NCBI GenBank assembly: GCA_037127315.1
Contig: JBBBDQ010001294.1
Location: forward strand, 271,001 to 335,000
DNA: 64,000 nt
Reading direction: 5' to 3'
Origin: Ascarosepion bandense
Taxonomy: Eukaryota; Mollusca; Cephalopoda; Sepiida; Sepiidae
Shown here: in pieces, positions 19,921-30,637 of the stretch
Numbering within the stretch: position 1 is the first letter of the stretch
How the letters are laid out: each line of letters begins with the position of its first letter
The notes under the pieces: generated by a model
The model's database searches: none
Told to the model about the DNA's origin: nothing
Seen by the model: the letters and a program-made list of their open reading frames with translations, nothing else
Program-made: the position numbers and the translations under genes

Positions 19921-20752
19921 ATGGGGGATGAATGAGTTTTTTACCAAAAATTATTCCCAGAAATTTGTGTTGGTCTGTTATTTCAATTTCTGTTACTTCT
20001 ACTTTGATTGTTGGGTCATTGTGCATTTTTCTTTGGTTACAAAAATGCACACCCTTGGTTTTGGTTGATGAGAATTTGAAACCATTTTTAATGGTCCATT
20101 GGTTTAATTTATTTATGCATATCTGCAGTTGATATTCTGAAGTATGCATATTTTTGGATCTATGGCAAATCAGGAGATCATCCACATATAAGGAGCCATT
20201 AACTTTGTTGTTCAGGCAGTTTACGATGTTGTTGATTTTTATATTAAAAAGGGTAGCCAACAAGATGCATCCTTGTGGAACTCCTCCTTGTATTTTTGAA
20301 TCAGAGAGAGTAGATCCAATTCTTACTTTAAAACTTCTGTTGGATAAAAAATCTTTTATCAACAAAGGTAGTCTACCTTTTAGGCCCAGATTGAATAAGC
20401 CTTTCATAATTCCTTGCCTCCATGTGGTCTCATAAGCCTTTTCTAGGTCAAAGAAAATGGCTATTGCATGTTCTTTTTTGATGAAAGCCTCTCTGATAAA
20501 TGTTTCTAATCGGATTATGTTATCAATTGTCCTTCTTTTACTTTGAAAGCCACTCTGTAAATTGGAAATTAAGTTAAAGGTTTCCAGGTACCACTTTAGT
20601 CTTTTATTTATTATTCTTTTGAATGTCTTGCATAAGCAACTTGTTAGCATTATGGGTCGAAAGTTTTTTGGGTCTTTTTGTCTTTTTCCAGTTTTGCTAT
20701 GGGAATCATGATGGCCTGTTTCCAGCTCTTTGGCAGTTTTCCCTTTAGTCAT
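19901..20752 (-). pseudogene. I/Nimb-like LINE ORF2, reverse transcriptase palm
   Basis: This frame carries the RT fingers and palm: NFRPIMLTSCLCKTFKRIIN, then FFDLEKAYETTW (first Asp), GGVPQGCILLATLFN and LYVDDLLI (YVDD catalytic box, plus-strand about 20178-20192), then KTKGVHFC and HKFLGIIFGKK. Catalytic residues are intact. The frame breaks twice relative to the upstream ORF near 20655 and 20755, and it is cut at 19921 by the LINE-B insertion. It follows the endonuclease ORF at 20759-21988. Function in life: target-primed reverse transcription of the element RNA. Confidence 0.88.
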
Positions 20753-20758
20753 ATTTTG

Positions 20759-21988
20759 TTAAAGATATCTAACAAATATTTTATACAATGGTTGGGGAGT
20801 TTTTTTTAGGAATTCATAATGAATTTCATCAGGGCCAGTAGCAGTAGTGTGTGATTCATTTATGGCATTTCTAAGTTCATTCATCATAAGAGACTGATTG
20901 TAATCTTCTTTGTTATTAGAATTAAAATTTGGTTTATTTTTCATTTTTTCTCTGTCCTGCTTAATTTTTTGGAAAGGTTGTCGGTAGTTTTTGTTAGAGG
21001 AATTGTTTTTAAAGGTTTCAGTGAGTAGGCTTGTTATATCTTTTGTCTTTGTTATTTTTATGTTATTTAGAGTGAGGTGATTTAGAGGAGAGGATAAATT
21101 CTTTCCGGCAATTTTCCTTATCATGTTCCAAACTTTTTTTGGTTTCATGTTATAATTTATTTTGTTTACATAGTCTTTCCAGAATTCTCTTTTGGCTTCC
21201 TTGATCACTCTACGTGCTACTGCTCTTTTTTGCTTGAAAAGATCTAGATTATGAGTTGTGGGTTGAGCATTAATTTTCTGTAGTGCTGCTTTTCTTAATC
21301 TGATAGCTTTTTTGCATTCGTCATTGAACCATGGTCCTTGTTGTTCGTTTGGTCTATTGCTTTTTGGTATGCATACCTTCGTAATGGCTATTAAGGTTTC
21401 TGTGAAGTATTCGATGAATTTACTGTTGCCTTCTTTGACTGAAAGCTTTTGGTAGCATTTTTTTTTATATTCCCTCCAATTTGCTTTATTTAGCTTCCAT
21501 CGAGCCGGGTGGTTTTCAGTTTCTTTTGAGCATGTCAGAACAACTGGGAAATGGTCACTACCCCATGAGTCATCTAGAACTTTCCAGTCATAGTCCATAA
21601 GTGTAGATGAATCAAAAAGGGATAGATCCAGCACTGAGTAAGTGCCTGATGCTGGATGTAAATAGGTGTTGAACTTGTTATTTAGTAGGCATAAGTCATT
21701 GAGATTAATGATTTTCTCTAGATTTTTGCCTTTTTTATCTGAGTATATAGATTCCCATATAACATTATGGCAATTAAAGTCACCTCGTAATAAAAATGGT
21801 CTTGGAAATTGTTCAATTAGATTGTTTAGTTCAGATTTGTTTATGGGATCTTGAGGAGGGATGTAAATGGAGCAAATGTTAATGGTTCTATGTATAGTGG
21901 CTTTTGCAGCAACAGCTTGTATATTGGACTTTAATTGTATTTTACTTTGGGGGATATCGTTTCTAATTAGAATTGATACCCCCCCCAT
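20759..21988 (-). pseudogene. I/Nimb-like LINE ORF2, AP endonuclease plus RT N-terminus
   Basis: A 409-codon open frame. The first 180 residues are an APE-type endonuclease: MGGVSILIRND, RGDFNCHNVIWES, TYSVLDLSLF and SWGSDHFPVVL, including the Asp/Asn and terminal Ser-Asp-His residues. The rest is the linker and RT N-terminus (WFNDECKKAIRLRKAALQK, AKREFWKDYV, ATGPDEIHYEFLKK). The real start is upstream: at 22050-22175, on the minus strand and in other frames, KILQ-stop-NCRGLKPNINEL and TIIYLQETFLKAK give the first endonuclease motifs with a TGG-to-TAG change. The listed first Met is therefore internal. Confidence 0.88.
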
Positions 21989-22203
21989 GCCTTCTGATTG
22001 AGGTTATGTATATAATTATATTGTGTATAATTTTTTTTTTTTATTTTATCTTTAGCTTTTAAAAAGGTTTCTTGTAGATAGATGATAGTGGGGTAATAAT
22101 TGGTTATAAGAAGAAGTAGCTCATTTATGTTTGGTTTTAAACCCCGACAGTTCTATTGTAAGATTTTTGATCCATGCTTATATACTGAAATTTTTAAGAG
22201 AGT
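21989..22203 (-). pseudogene. Start of I/Nimb-like LINE ORF2 (endonuclease motifs 1-2)
   Basis: Minus strand from about 22175. ATG GAT CAA AAA begins MDQK, then a one-base shift gives ILQ*NCRGLKPNINE and YLQETFLKAKDKI. The catalytic Glu of LQET is present. A homopolymer of T (plus strand about 22030-22043) and a stop break the frame before the main ORF. Confidence 0.75.
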
Positions 22204-23232
22204 TTACTTGTCTATATAATATTTTGTAGTTGAGGTGTCCATCTCTTCTATGCTTTCTCTCTTATTTGCATTTGGATTCTTAAGTTTTGTTCCTTGAATT
22301 TCTTTTGGTTCTGCTTGTTTATTAGGGGATGTTCCTTTGGTTTTATCCTCTGGTTCATTTGTTGTTCTTTGTCTGGGAGCAGACTGTTCCCATGTTTGAG
22401 ATGAACTGGTTATTCTTGGTTTGGTTTTGTCTGGACTTTTTGAGCTTCTCTGTCTTGATCGTCTTTCCTGTCTCTCTATTTCTATCAGTTCATATTTGTT
22501 TTTCTTTTCCATTAGAACAATTTCAGTTTTTGGTTTGTAATGTTGGTTCTTTGAAGAAGGATTCATTTTTGGAGACAAACAGTTATTAACTTTGGTAGTG
22601 GTGATGGGGAGGAATTGGTGTTTGCTGTTGTTTGGATTGCAACTTTCTTTCGATTGTAGCACCTTTGATTTCCTTGATCTGGAATTGAGGTTTTTCCTTA
22701 AAATCTGGTTGCATATCGGATCTAGGTGTCGAACTGGTCAAATTTTTCTTTAGTATCTCCAATAGAGATCTTAGTTCTTTCACTACTTCTGATAGATTGT
22801 CTTGTGTTGTTTCTTGTCCTTGCCTTGTGTTGTTTGATGCTCTGGCTATATTTGCATATGTTGATACACTCAGTGAGTGCTCTACTATCCTTCTTGCCTC
22901 TGGGTATGGGTATATTATTGGTATGTTTAATTGCGGATACTTTTTTCTTTTTTCCAGACTTCACATTCTTTTGAGTCTGCTGCATGGTCTAATGTACAGT
23001 TTGCACATTTTAAAGGGAGTTCACAGTTAATGTGATCCCCAATTTCTCCACAAACTTTACATCTTGGTGATCTGAAACATCTCTCCTTGTGGTGTCTGAA
23101 CTTTTGACAATTGTGACATCTCAGAGAGTTTGGTATGTATACCTTTACTTTTTCTATCAAGTATCCAATTTTTATTTCAGTAGGAGGTTTTGGGGTGTTA
23201 AAATTGAGAATGTAAGTGTTTGTTGGAGTCAT
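22204..23232 (-). pseudogene. I/Nimb-like LINE ORF1, zinc-knuckle and basic tail region
   Basis: Frame 22927-23232 begins TPTNTYILNFNTPKPPTEIK, then LRCHNCQKFRHHKERC (CX2CX4HX4C), CKVCGEIGDHINC and CANCTLDHAADSKECEVWKK. This is three clustered cysteine knuckles typical of ORF1 nucleic-acid-binding proteins of Jockey and I-type LINEs. The following highly charged tail is split over other frames (22722-22985, 22586-22783, 22204-22662), rich in K, E, Q, S and P. The protein would bind element RNA. At least three frameshifts. Confidence 0.85.
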
Positions 23233-23679
23233 TTGATTGTTTTTTTTATCATTATTCTTTGAGCATCTGTGACCCCTTGTTTCCTTAGATTCTTCTTTAT
23301 TTCCTCTAGCGTGCAGAGAGAAAGATCTGAGCTTCTTACCACACCCTTTGAGGAGTTCAAGGAGTTGTGTGGATAGGCATTTATCTTCAGATTAGAAAAC
23401 AGGTTTTGCTTCAATAAATTATTTGCTGAAGTTTTATTTGTAACCTCTACTAACATGGTGCTATTCCTTAGTTTTTTAATTGTAGATGTTTTTGTTAAGG
23501 ATCTCATTGTTTTTTCGACAATGAAGGGAAACAAATTGGTGATTGTAGTGTTCTCCATTGATTCCAAGACAATGAATCTCAGAAACTGCTTTTGATCAAA
23601 TTCGTTGTCTGACTCAGGTTCGGAGGCTAGGCTCTCCGAGCTGTATTCAGTATGGGGTCTTATTTTTATTTGATGCCAT
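23229..23679 (-). pseudogene. I/Nimb-like LINE ORF1, N-terminal region
   Basis: A start codon lies at 23679 (MASNKNKTPY then a one-base shift). The conserved frame continues EYSSESLASEPESDNEFDQK, LRFIVLESMENTTITNLFPF and KKLRNSTMLVEVTNKTSANN. This is the RRM-like part that precedes the zinc knuckles in such ORF1 proteins. The frame shifts at about 23230 into the knuckle segment. Confidence 0.8.
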
Positions 23680-24299
23680 GAGTTTTTATTTTTTTAAATT
23701 TCACCTTCCTTGCTCTCCACCCTCCTCTGAGCCCAACAGCGGGAGATATTAGTGGGGAAACACATTTGCCCTATTATCCCAGGGATACACGAAAGGTATA
23801 CTCATACTAGTAAGAGGCAGTTAACATTTCGGGTTTCTCTTTGTTTTCCAGGCCCCATTTTTGATGAAAAATTCAGATTGAAAACCTTCTGTGTAACAGC
23901 TTTTCCTTACTAGTAGATTGACCCTTGCCACCGCCTTCTAATACTTACATGTGGTCTATCTCTTGTTTGTAGCTGAGAATCAGTCCATTTTAGTGACACA
24001 TCTATTGAGTTATGTTGTTTGAGTTAGATGATTTTATGCGGGTAAGTATTAGGGCTTGACATGACAAGCCGATTGATCGGATCGGGCCTCTTCAACTGCC
24101 TGTCTAGCCAAGGTAAGGGCCAAATTGATGTGTTGCAGGAACATGGCCTCTCTGTACCCAGGTCATGAATTGCTCAACCACCAGGATCTCATCCCCAGAC
24201 ATCATGGGTCACCACTCACAGCCAACAGGTGGCCCCATTGAGGGACTTTTACCCTCTGCAGAGGTGCAGTTGACATATTCTGAAGCCTCGCCAACAGGG
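23680..24299 (-). mobile_element. Probable 5'UTR of the I/Nimb-like LINE
   Basis: More GC-balanced than its surroundings and without long frames. It lies exactly between LINE ORF1 (start 23679) and the mariner piece ending at about 24300. I infer it is the 5'UTR and internal promoter of the LINE. The exact 5' boundary with the mariner is not resolved. Confidence 0.55.
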
Positions 24300-24826
24300 T
24301 GGAGCTCATTGATGGTCTGCACCATTTGGGCTGCTGTGTGAGGCTTTGCGTTGTCTTGATGCAGTTTTGTGTGCTGTCCCAACAGATAGGCTCAAAGTCC
24401 TTGCAATGTCATCCACTGTCACCCTACTTTCAGACTGAATGAGGTCGTTGACTGGTTTGATCACCTCAGGAGACCTCACTTCTGTAGTCCTCCCAGGCCT
24501 GTCTTCATCCTCAACACTGCTCAGTTCTTCTTTAAACAATTTAACCCACTCGTAGACATTTTTTTGGCTGAAACATGTGGCATCATACACAGTTGAAATT
24601 CTCCTATGAATTTCAACTGGTTTGCACCCTTCAGCAACCAAAAACTTAATAACTGACCTCTGTTCAATCCTGGAGCATGCTTCTTGGTGGGCTATCTTTG
24701 TTAATCTCCAAAACTCTCAAAGTCTTTTTTCAATCTGCAACAAAATTAAATCCCTTTTAAAAAGAAGTAAAGGAAATTTTTTTTAAAAAAGTAAGTTTCT
24801 ATCTGTATTAAAAGTCCTTATACCAA
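24300..24826 (-). pseudogene. Mariner transposase N-terminal half and 5' terminal repeat
   Basis: Minus-strand reading from about 24690: RIEQRSVIKFLVAEGCKPVE, IHRRIS, FSQKNVYEWVKLFKEE, VEDEDRPGRTTEVRSPEVIK and RVTVDDIARTLSLSVGTAH. This is the tandem HTH DNA-binding domain of mariner. It is then joined, one frame off, to HQDNAKPHTAAQMVQTINEL, the second catalytic motif (Asp kept). About 130 residues including the first catalytic Asp are therefore deleted. The terminal repeat (about 24791-24826) pairs with 18945-18979. Confidence 0.85.
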
Positions 24827-25110
24827 AAGATTCACCTTATTTATTGAATGAGCCTCATATATATATAAAAAAAACTCCAGAAAATCACATTATATTAATT
24901 TTTGAACATTTATTTGTTTTTATTGAAAAAATAAATATTTCACCCTCTATCAACCAGCAATAATTCAGGCTCTACAGATCAGTTATATGACCAGAAGGCA
25001 TATAGGCTAGTCCTATTGCTCAATTAGGACTCCTAACCAAGTACTTAATACCTGTACAAAAGACATTAGTTCACAGAATTCCTCAATGAATCAAAATCTA
25101 ATCTCTCCAC

Positions 25111-25950
25111 AATGGGCAAGACAAAAGAATTGTCTAAGGACATCTGAGACAAAATTGTATATCTGCAAATGACTGAAATGGGCTACAAGATGATTGGCAA
25201 GCAGCTCGATGAAAAGAAGTCAATTGTTGGTGTGATATAAAGGAAATGGAAGAAACACCAATTGACTATTGATTTCCCTCAATCTGGAGCCCCAAGCAAG
25301 AACTTTCAACATGGAGTGAACTTGATGATGGGTGCTTTGCGGCAACAGCTTGTTAATGAACTCTAGGCAGCTGGGACCACAGTCACCAAGATGACTGTTA
25401 GTAATGGACTGAAATCATGTAGTGTCTGCAAGGTCCTCTTACTCACAAATACACATGTAGAGGCCCATCTGAAGTTTGAAAATGAACACCTGGATGATTT
25501 AGAGGGGGACTGAGAGTAAGTGCTGTGGTTGGATGAGATTATAATTGAGCTTTTAGGCATCAACTTGACTCACTGTGTTTGGAGGAAAAATAAGCTGACT
25601 TGGACCCCCAAAACACTATCCCAACCATTAAGCATGGCGATGGAAACATTATGATTTGGGGCTGTTTTTTTGCTAAAGAGAGAGGATGATTACACTAGTT
25701 CAAGGGGAAAGATGGGCGATATACAGGGAAATCTTGAGTGAAAATCTCTTTGCCTTAGCTAGGGCACTGAAGATTGTTCATGGATTGGTGTTCCAGTATG
25801 ACAATGACCCAAAGCATATGGCTAAGGCAACAGAAGGATGGCCCAAGGTGAAGTACATTAAAGTAATGGAGTGGCCAAGTCAGACTCTGGACCTTAATTC
25901 TTTAAAGAATCTGTAAAGAGAACTAAAGCTTTGAGTTACCCAAAGACAAC
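25111..25950 (+). pseudogene. Tc1 transposase relic with many stops
   Basis: Reading starts MGKTKELSKDI-stop-DKIVYLQ at 25111, then MIGKQLDEKKSIVGVI as the HTH, KMTVSNGLKSCS, WLDEI (first Asp region) and [14 protein letters not shown] later frame gives [16 protein letters not shown] (second Asp present) and [15 protein letters not shown]. There the last motif, normally DLNPIENL, has become DLNSLKNL, so the catalytic Glu is lost. At least six stops. Non-functional. Confidence 0.88.
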
Positions 25951-25963
25951 CTACAAATCTTAA

Positions 25964-26111
25964 CCCATTTTAACCCAGTGTCCTCATTTGAGGACAGCAT
26001 AAAAAACTGTAAAAATTAATGGGTATAAATCATTATATAAAATCATTATTATATATCAATGGTGAGAACATATTGATTCATCAATAAAATTGCCTAAAAT
26101 AGGTTAAGGTT
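25964..26111. mobile_element. Small insertion flanked by TTAA (piggyBac-type MITE candidate)
   Basis: TTAA occurs at 25960-25963 and 26112-26115. Removing the 148 bases between leaves AAATCTTAAAGAGGATCTTC, which restores the usual Tc1 sequence. The ends CCCATTTTAACCC and (reverse) ACCTTAACCTATTTTAGG are partly inverted. A GTCCTCATTTGAGGAC palindrome lies near the left end. TTAA duplication is the hallmark of piggyBac-type elements; the terminal repeats are too short and imperfect to be certain. Confidence 0.7.
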
Positions 26112-26461
26112 TTAAAGAGGATCTTCAAAGAAGAGCAGGCCAAAATCCCCACTGCTGTGAAAACTTGGTAACCAACTACAGAAAACATCTGTCTGCTATG
26201 CTTGCCAACAAGTGTTTCTTCACTAAAAGCTGGGTTAGGTTTTGCTGTAAGTTGAAATACCTATTTATTCCATAAAATACAAATAAATGTTCAAACATTA
26301 TTATAATGTGATTTTCTATAATTTTGTTTATATTCTATCTCTCATTTTTAAGATGAACCAACTCTGAAAATTATAGCCCATTCCCATTTTTGTACAGTAG
26401 CAAACTCAGAAATTCAGCAGGGGATGAAATACTTATTTTGCCAACTGTACATTTAGGTAAA

Positions 26462-26650
26462 AGTAAAACAAAATTCATACTTGATAATGGCTAAAAGTAT
26501 AGCTGAAAACACTTGGAGAAATAAAACATTCAAACAATTTTTATATGATTTATCTTCTGAAAAGAAAAAAAATTATAAGTTCACAAGAAAAAAATATATA
26601 AAAACTTAACCATTATACCTTGTATGTCATTTTTAAAGCATAAAAGAGAG
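26462..26650 (+). repeat. Dispersed repeat R6, copy 1
   Basis: Shares GATAATGGCTAAAAGTATAG, CTGAAAACACTTGGA and CAATTTTTATATGAT with 44755-44945 and, inverted, 43690-43862. Non-coding. Confidence 0.7.
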
Positions 26651-26666
26651 ATTGCTGTCTGAATGC

Positions 26667-26667
<1 letters not shown>

Positions 26668-26718
<51 letters not shown>
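26668..26718. repeat. (TA)n(GA)n microsatellite
   Basis: TA tract followed without spacer by GA tract. Confidence 0.9.
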
Positions 26719-26844
26719 ACAATAAAACTGACTCCATTGATAAAACCATTATTGGCCTGAAGAAATATTTTCTAAGAATAAAGCATCTAACTTAGTCGTC
26801 ATTTTTTCATTTCATCATTTGTTTATCTACTATTAGAATAACAT

Positions 26845-27092
26845 ATGAAAATTCTCAATACGTAGATAGATAAATAGGAAGAGATTAAATATATAGATAG
26901 ATAGATAAATGTATAAGTATAGCTTGAGAGAAGAAGATAGATAAGAATAGATTGGAGAGAAAAACATAGATAGGGAGATAAATAAATAGATAAATAATAA
27001 CAGATTGAAAGAAGAACATACTTAGATAGATCCAGACTTGGAAAAAGAAGTAGGAATGGAGATAGTTAGATAGATAGATAAACACATTTAAT
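26845..27092. repeat. GATA-type minisatellite, imperfect
   Basis: Short (GATA)n runs separated by AGAATAGATTGGAGAGAAAAACA-like spacers. The spacer AGATTGAAAGAAGAACATAC is the reverse complement of the unit in the TATC field at 34900-35200 (GTTCTTCTCCCAATCT), so this is the same minisatellite family in the opposite orientation. Confidence 0.75.
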
Positions 27093-27334
27093 TCCATAGT
27101 AATTAAACTGATCTTTCATTATTTACATTGTCTGACTGGACCCAGAACATTCTATCACAATGAAGGAATGTTCACCCATAGTGGCCCCATACTGCAAATG
27201 CCTGTTTTAATTTAAACTCAACCCAGATTTCAAATAGAACTTGTACATCTGATCTATTGCTAAGTATGCTGAAAAAACAGTTAGTTTTCAGTAGTATCAC
27301 AGTAAGAACCTGACTCTTCCTGCTATTTTCTACC

Positions 27335-27550
27335 TTTGAAAAGAACCATCAGGCTGAAAATATAGTACTACTGCCATATATGGGGAACTACCCAGGCTTT
27401 ACATTCCATTCTTGAGAGAGTTCATTTGCATCTCCATGTCCTTCTAGGTGGTGAATTGTTTTCCACCCTACAAACCCCTTTCCCCACAGACAGAATTTTG
27501 CAAGCATCTCGATGTTTTATCACTTTTCATGGATTGTTCAATCAAATTTC
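27335..27550 (+). pseudogene. LINE RT thumb/C-terminal fragment (LINE-B-like)
   Basis: Decayed reading contains KTIRLKI, YYCHIWG, LHLHVLLGGELFSTLQTPFP and ASRCFITFHGLF, aligned with KIESCCHI, YLQILLEDKLFSIDQPLSQR and FYCYFHK at 38885-39070. It stops where the LINE-A tandem array starts (27553). Confidence 0.6.
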
Positions 27551-27552
27551 TT

Positions 27553-28107
27553 CTTTATGTGTCGTGTCCTTTCAGGATCAGGACTTCCACTTGACTCTAT
27601 CCCTTGTCACTCTCAGCAAATTTCCTTTTGGTATCTCTCTTGGTATCTTGTTATTTATACACAAAAATGTTTACTTTATTCTTTAATATTCTTCTTCTTC
27701 TTTATGTGCCATGTCCCTTCAGGACATAGGCGATCATGAACTTCCACTTGCCCCTATTGCTTGTTGCTCTTAACACTTTTCCTTTTGGTATCTTGTTGTT
27801 TATACACAAAAATGTTTACTTTATTCTTTAATATTCTTCTTCTTCTTCTTCTTTATGTGCCATGTCCCTTCAGGACATAGGCGATCATGGACTTCCATTT
27901 GCTCCTGTCCCTCGTCATTCTTAACACTTTTCCTCTTGGTATCTCTCTTGGTATCTTGTTATTTATACACAAAAATGTTTACTTTATTTTTTAATATTCT
28001 TCTTCTTCTTTATGTGCCATGTCCCTTCAAGATGTAGGCAATCATGGATTTCCACTTGACCCTGTCCCTTGTCGCTCTCAACACTTTTCCTCATTAAGTA
28101 TGTCACA
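27553..28107 (-). repeat. Tandem array of four LINE-A 3' ends (about 150-bp unit)
   Basis: Units start at 27553, 27700, 27851 and 28008 with CTTTATGTGCCATGTCCCTT (spacings 147, 151, 157). On the minus strand each unit carries the LINE-A C-terminus (about ATRDRVKWKSMIAYILKGHG), stop, a GAA tail, then AATAAAGTAAACATTTTTGT-ATAAATAACAAGATACCAAG, after which the next C-terminus resumes. Only the fourth unit is continuous with the LINE body (28107-28908). Confidence 0.88.
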
Positions 28108-28908
28108 TGCTGCTTTTCCCCTTATCTCTCTTTCTCTCGATCTGTTGTGTGAGTATTAGATTTTCTAAGCCATCCTTCCTCATTATGTGCCCCAGAAACC
28201 TCAGCTATCCTTTCCTGATGCTAAGTTTATTTTTCATTTCTATGTTCTCCAAAAGCTTGTCATTGCTCACATGTTTGGTCCATGGTATCCTTAGCATCCT
28301 TCTGAAGAACCACATTTCTGTTGCTTAGAGTCTCTTCTTCAGATTTGAGGAGATTGTCCAGTATTTACTGCCATAGAGGAGGACAGTTATCATATAATAA
28401 TCCAGTACTATTTACTATTTTTTTCAGTGAAATCTTCCTTTCAGTACTCTAATCAACCTTTTGGAAATTTATTTTTGGCAATGCCAATTCATCTTCAGAT
28501 CTCAGTGTTGCACTTTCTGCCTTTCTGTTAGAACACTTTACAGATATTTAAATTTCTGTACCTGGTTGATTTCAGTATCCCCAACTTGTAGTTGGCATTT
28601 GGGCTCCTTTTTTACTGATGATCAAGCATTCAGTTTTCTTGTAGTTAATGTTTTAGTTCTTTGTATTCACTTTCTTTAGCTTGATTCTGTAAAATGTCTT
28701 ACAGGTTCCTTGCAATTGATGGTTAATTAGTCCTTTCTTCTTGCTTTTCTTTACTACCTTATGTAGGAGGTCTTGTAGTTTCCTTTCCATGTCTGCTATC
28801 AACACTGTGTCATCTGCATATCTTATATTGTTTAGATTGTGGCCATCAAAGACAAACAAACTGCATTCCTTAATTCCAGCAGTTATAACCATCATGGATA
28901 ACACCTTA
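28108..28908 (-). pseudogene. LINE-A reverse transcriptase fragment, minus strand
   Basis: Minus-strand reading gives GHNLNNIRYADDTVLIADME (intact YADD box at about 28805-28815), RKLQDLLHKVV and, in other frames, the C-terminal block MLRIPWTKHVSNDK, GHIMRKDGLENLIL and QQIER. Frames shift several times. Homologous to 1-1195 but with the active site preserved. The upstream end is cut at 28908 by a SINE-T3. Confidence 0.85.
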
Positions 28909-29207
28909 GTTAAGTGCCATACGTGATACACGCTTGGGTGATCATGTCTCGAAAGAGACATGACTGACTGGACAGAAGATTATCCCGCAGTAGGTTGCCA
29001 TTGCTTTCTGCGGTAGACTGGTTGCTGACCAAGGCTATAGAACCCAATCTGTCCTGCTATTTAATCCATAACTGGAAGGAAGAGATGGATTAATACCTTT
29101 CCCAAGGGTATTTGCACATAAGTGAATACAATGGATTCAACTGGAATTTGAACTCGGCTCCCTGGTTTCTCATTTCCCAGCCGATATCCACTGAACCACA
29201 ACGCACA
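28909..29207 (-). mobile_element. SINE-T3, near full length, minus strand
   Basis: The reverse complement starts GTGCGTTGTGGTTCAGTGGA (A-box region) and has GAGTTCAAATTCCAGTTG (B-box region), the body CCTTGGGAAAGGTATTAATC, CTACCGCAGAAAGCAATGGC and GAGACATGATCACCCAAGCG, and ends TGGCACTTAACT. It lies against LINE-A sequence. Confidence 0.85.
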
Positions 29208-29471
29208 CGGGTAACACTTACCATGCCATTAACATTGGAATGAACCATCCTCATTCTCTTTGTATGCCATTAGTTAGATGTATGTTCTACTTGATCAGCT
29301 TCTACCCACAAAAGGCTGCTTTGTGGAACTAACTCCCAAGAGGATGCTTCCTTGATTAATGATATTGATCTGTTTAATCCTTATCATTCCCGCATATGGT
29401 CTCTTACACTAAAAATCCTCTATCTCTTGTATAGGGTGAATATAATTTTAAAAAAATAACTCAATAGGAAC

Positions 29472-29505
<34 letters not shown>

Positions 29506-29718
29506 TTTCTAAGTGTTGGTTAGATGTGACACAAGGCTGAAAGTATAGCGCACCCAGTGAGTATCAAACTTGCTATCAGCCTTAATTACTTTAGTGAGCC
29601 AAACTTGCTAACCATTACATCATGAAGAGATACACAAGATAGATAGCTAGAAAGAGATAAACAGAAACATAGATAAAAACAGATACAGAGAGACAGAAAG
29701 TAACATAGATAAAAACAG

Positions 29719-29749
<31 letters not shown>

Positions 29750-29870
29750 AACAGATATAGATAAACAGAAAGATAGAAACAGATATAGATAAACAGAAAG
29801 ATAGATAGAAACCGATATAGATAGACAGAAAGATAGATAGATAGATAGATAGAAACAGATATAGATAAAC

Positions 29871-29909
<39 letters not shown>

Positions 29910-30034
29910 AACAGATATTGATAAACAGAAAGATAGATAGAAACAGATATAGATAAACAGAAAGATAGATAGAAACAGATATAGATAGATAGATAGATAG
30001 ATAGAAACAGATATAGATAGATAGATAGAAACAG

Positions 30035-30076
<42 letters not shown>

Positions 30077-30147
30077 ACAGAAAGATAGATAGATAGAAAC
30101 AGATATAGATAAACAGAAAGATAGATAGAAACAGATATAGACAAACG

Positions 30148-30197
<50 letters not shown>

Positions 30198-30258
30198 AAC
30201 AGATATGGATAAACAGAAAGATAGATAGATAGAAACAGATATAGATAAACAGAAAGAT

Positions 30259-30319
<61 letters not shown>

Positions 30320-30637
30320 AACAGATATAGATAAACAGAAAGATAGATAGATAGATAGAAACAGATATAGATAAACAGAATGATAGATAGGTAGATAGAA
30401 ACAGATATAGATAAACAGAAAGATAGACAGGTAGACAGAAACAGATATAGATAAACAGAAAGGTAGATAGGTAGATAGAAACAGATATAGATAAACAGAA
30501 ACATAGATAGGTAGATAGAAACAGATATAGATAAACAGAAAGATAGACAGGTAGACAGAAACAGATATAGATAAACAGAAAGGTAGATAGATAGATAGAA
30601 ACAGATATAGATAAACAGAAAGATAGATAGGTAGATA
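29472..30637. repeat. GATA-based minisatellite/microsatellite field, left block
   Basis: (GATA)n runs are interspersed with the motif GATAGAAACAGATATAGAT and AAACAGAAAGATAGATAG. At 30420-30560 GACAGGTAGACAG variants appear. A short (GATA)n at 29472-29505 is separated by 130 bases of unique DNA. The array is free of stops in all minus-strand frames, which produces long meaningless frames (up to 392 codons of Y, L, S, I, F). The LTR retrotransposon interrupts it at 30638. Confidence 0.9.

Larger units (their letters stand above)
24863..26447 (+). mobile_element. Second Tc1-like transposon, decayed, left end truncated
   Basis: The right terminus ends CAGCAGGGGATGAAATACTT...GCCAACTG followed by TA (26448-26449). 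The inner terminal-repeat segment GAAAATCACATTATATTAAT (about 24872-24891) pairs with 26300-26325. The outer 120 bases of the left end are missing, replaced by TA-rich sequence at about 24857. The transposase relic and a nested insertion lie inside. Confidence 0.85.

Noticed and set aside
22329..23030. Hydrophobic plus-strand frames over the LINE ORF1
   Set aside because: Antisense of a Lys/Glu-rich protein always gives hydrophobic-looking frames. The minus-strand zinc-knuckle reading is decisive.
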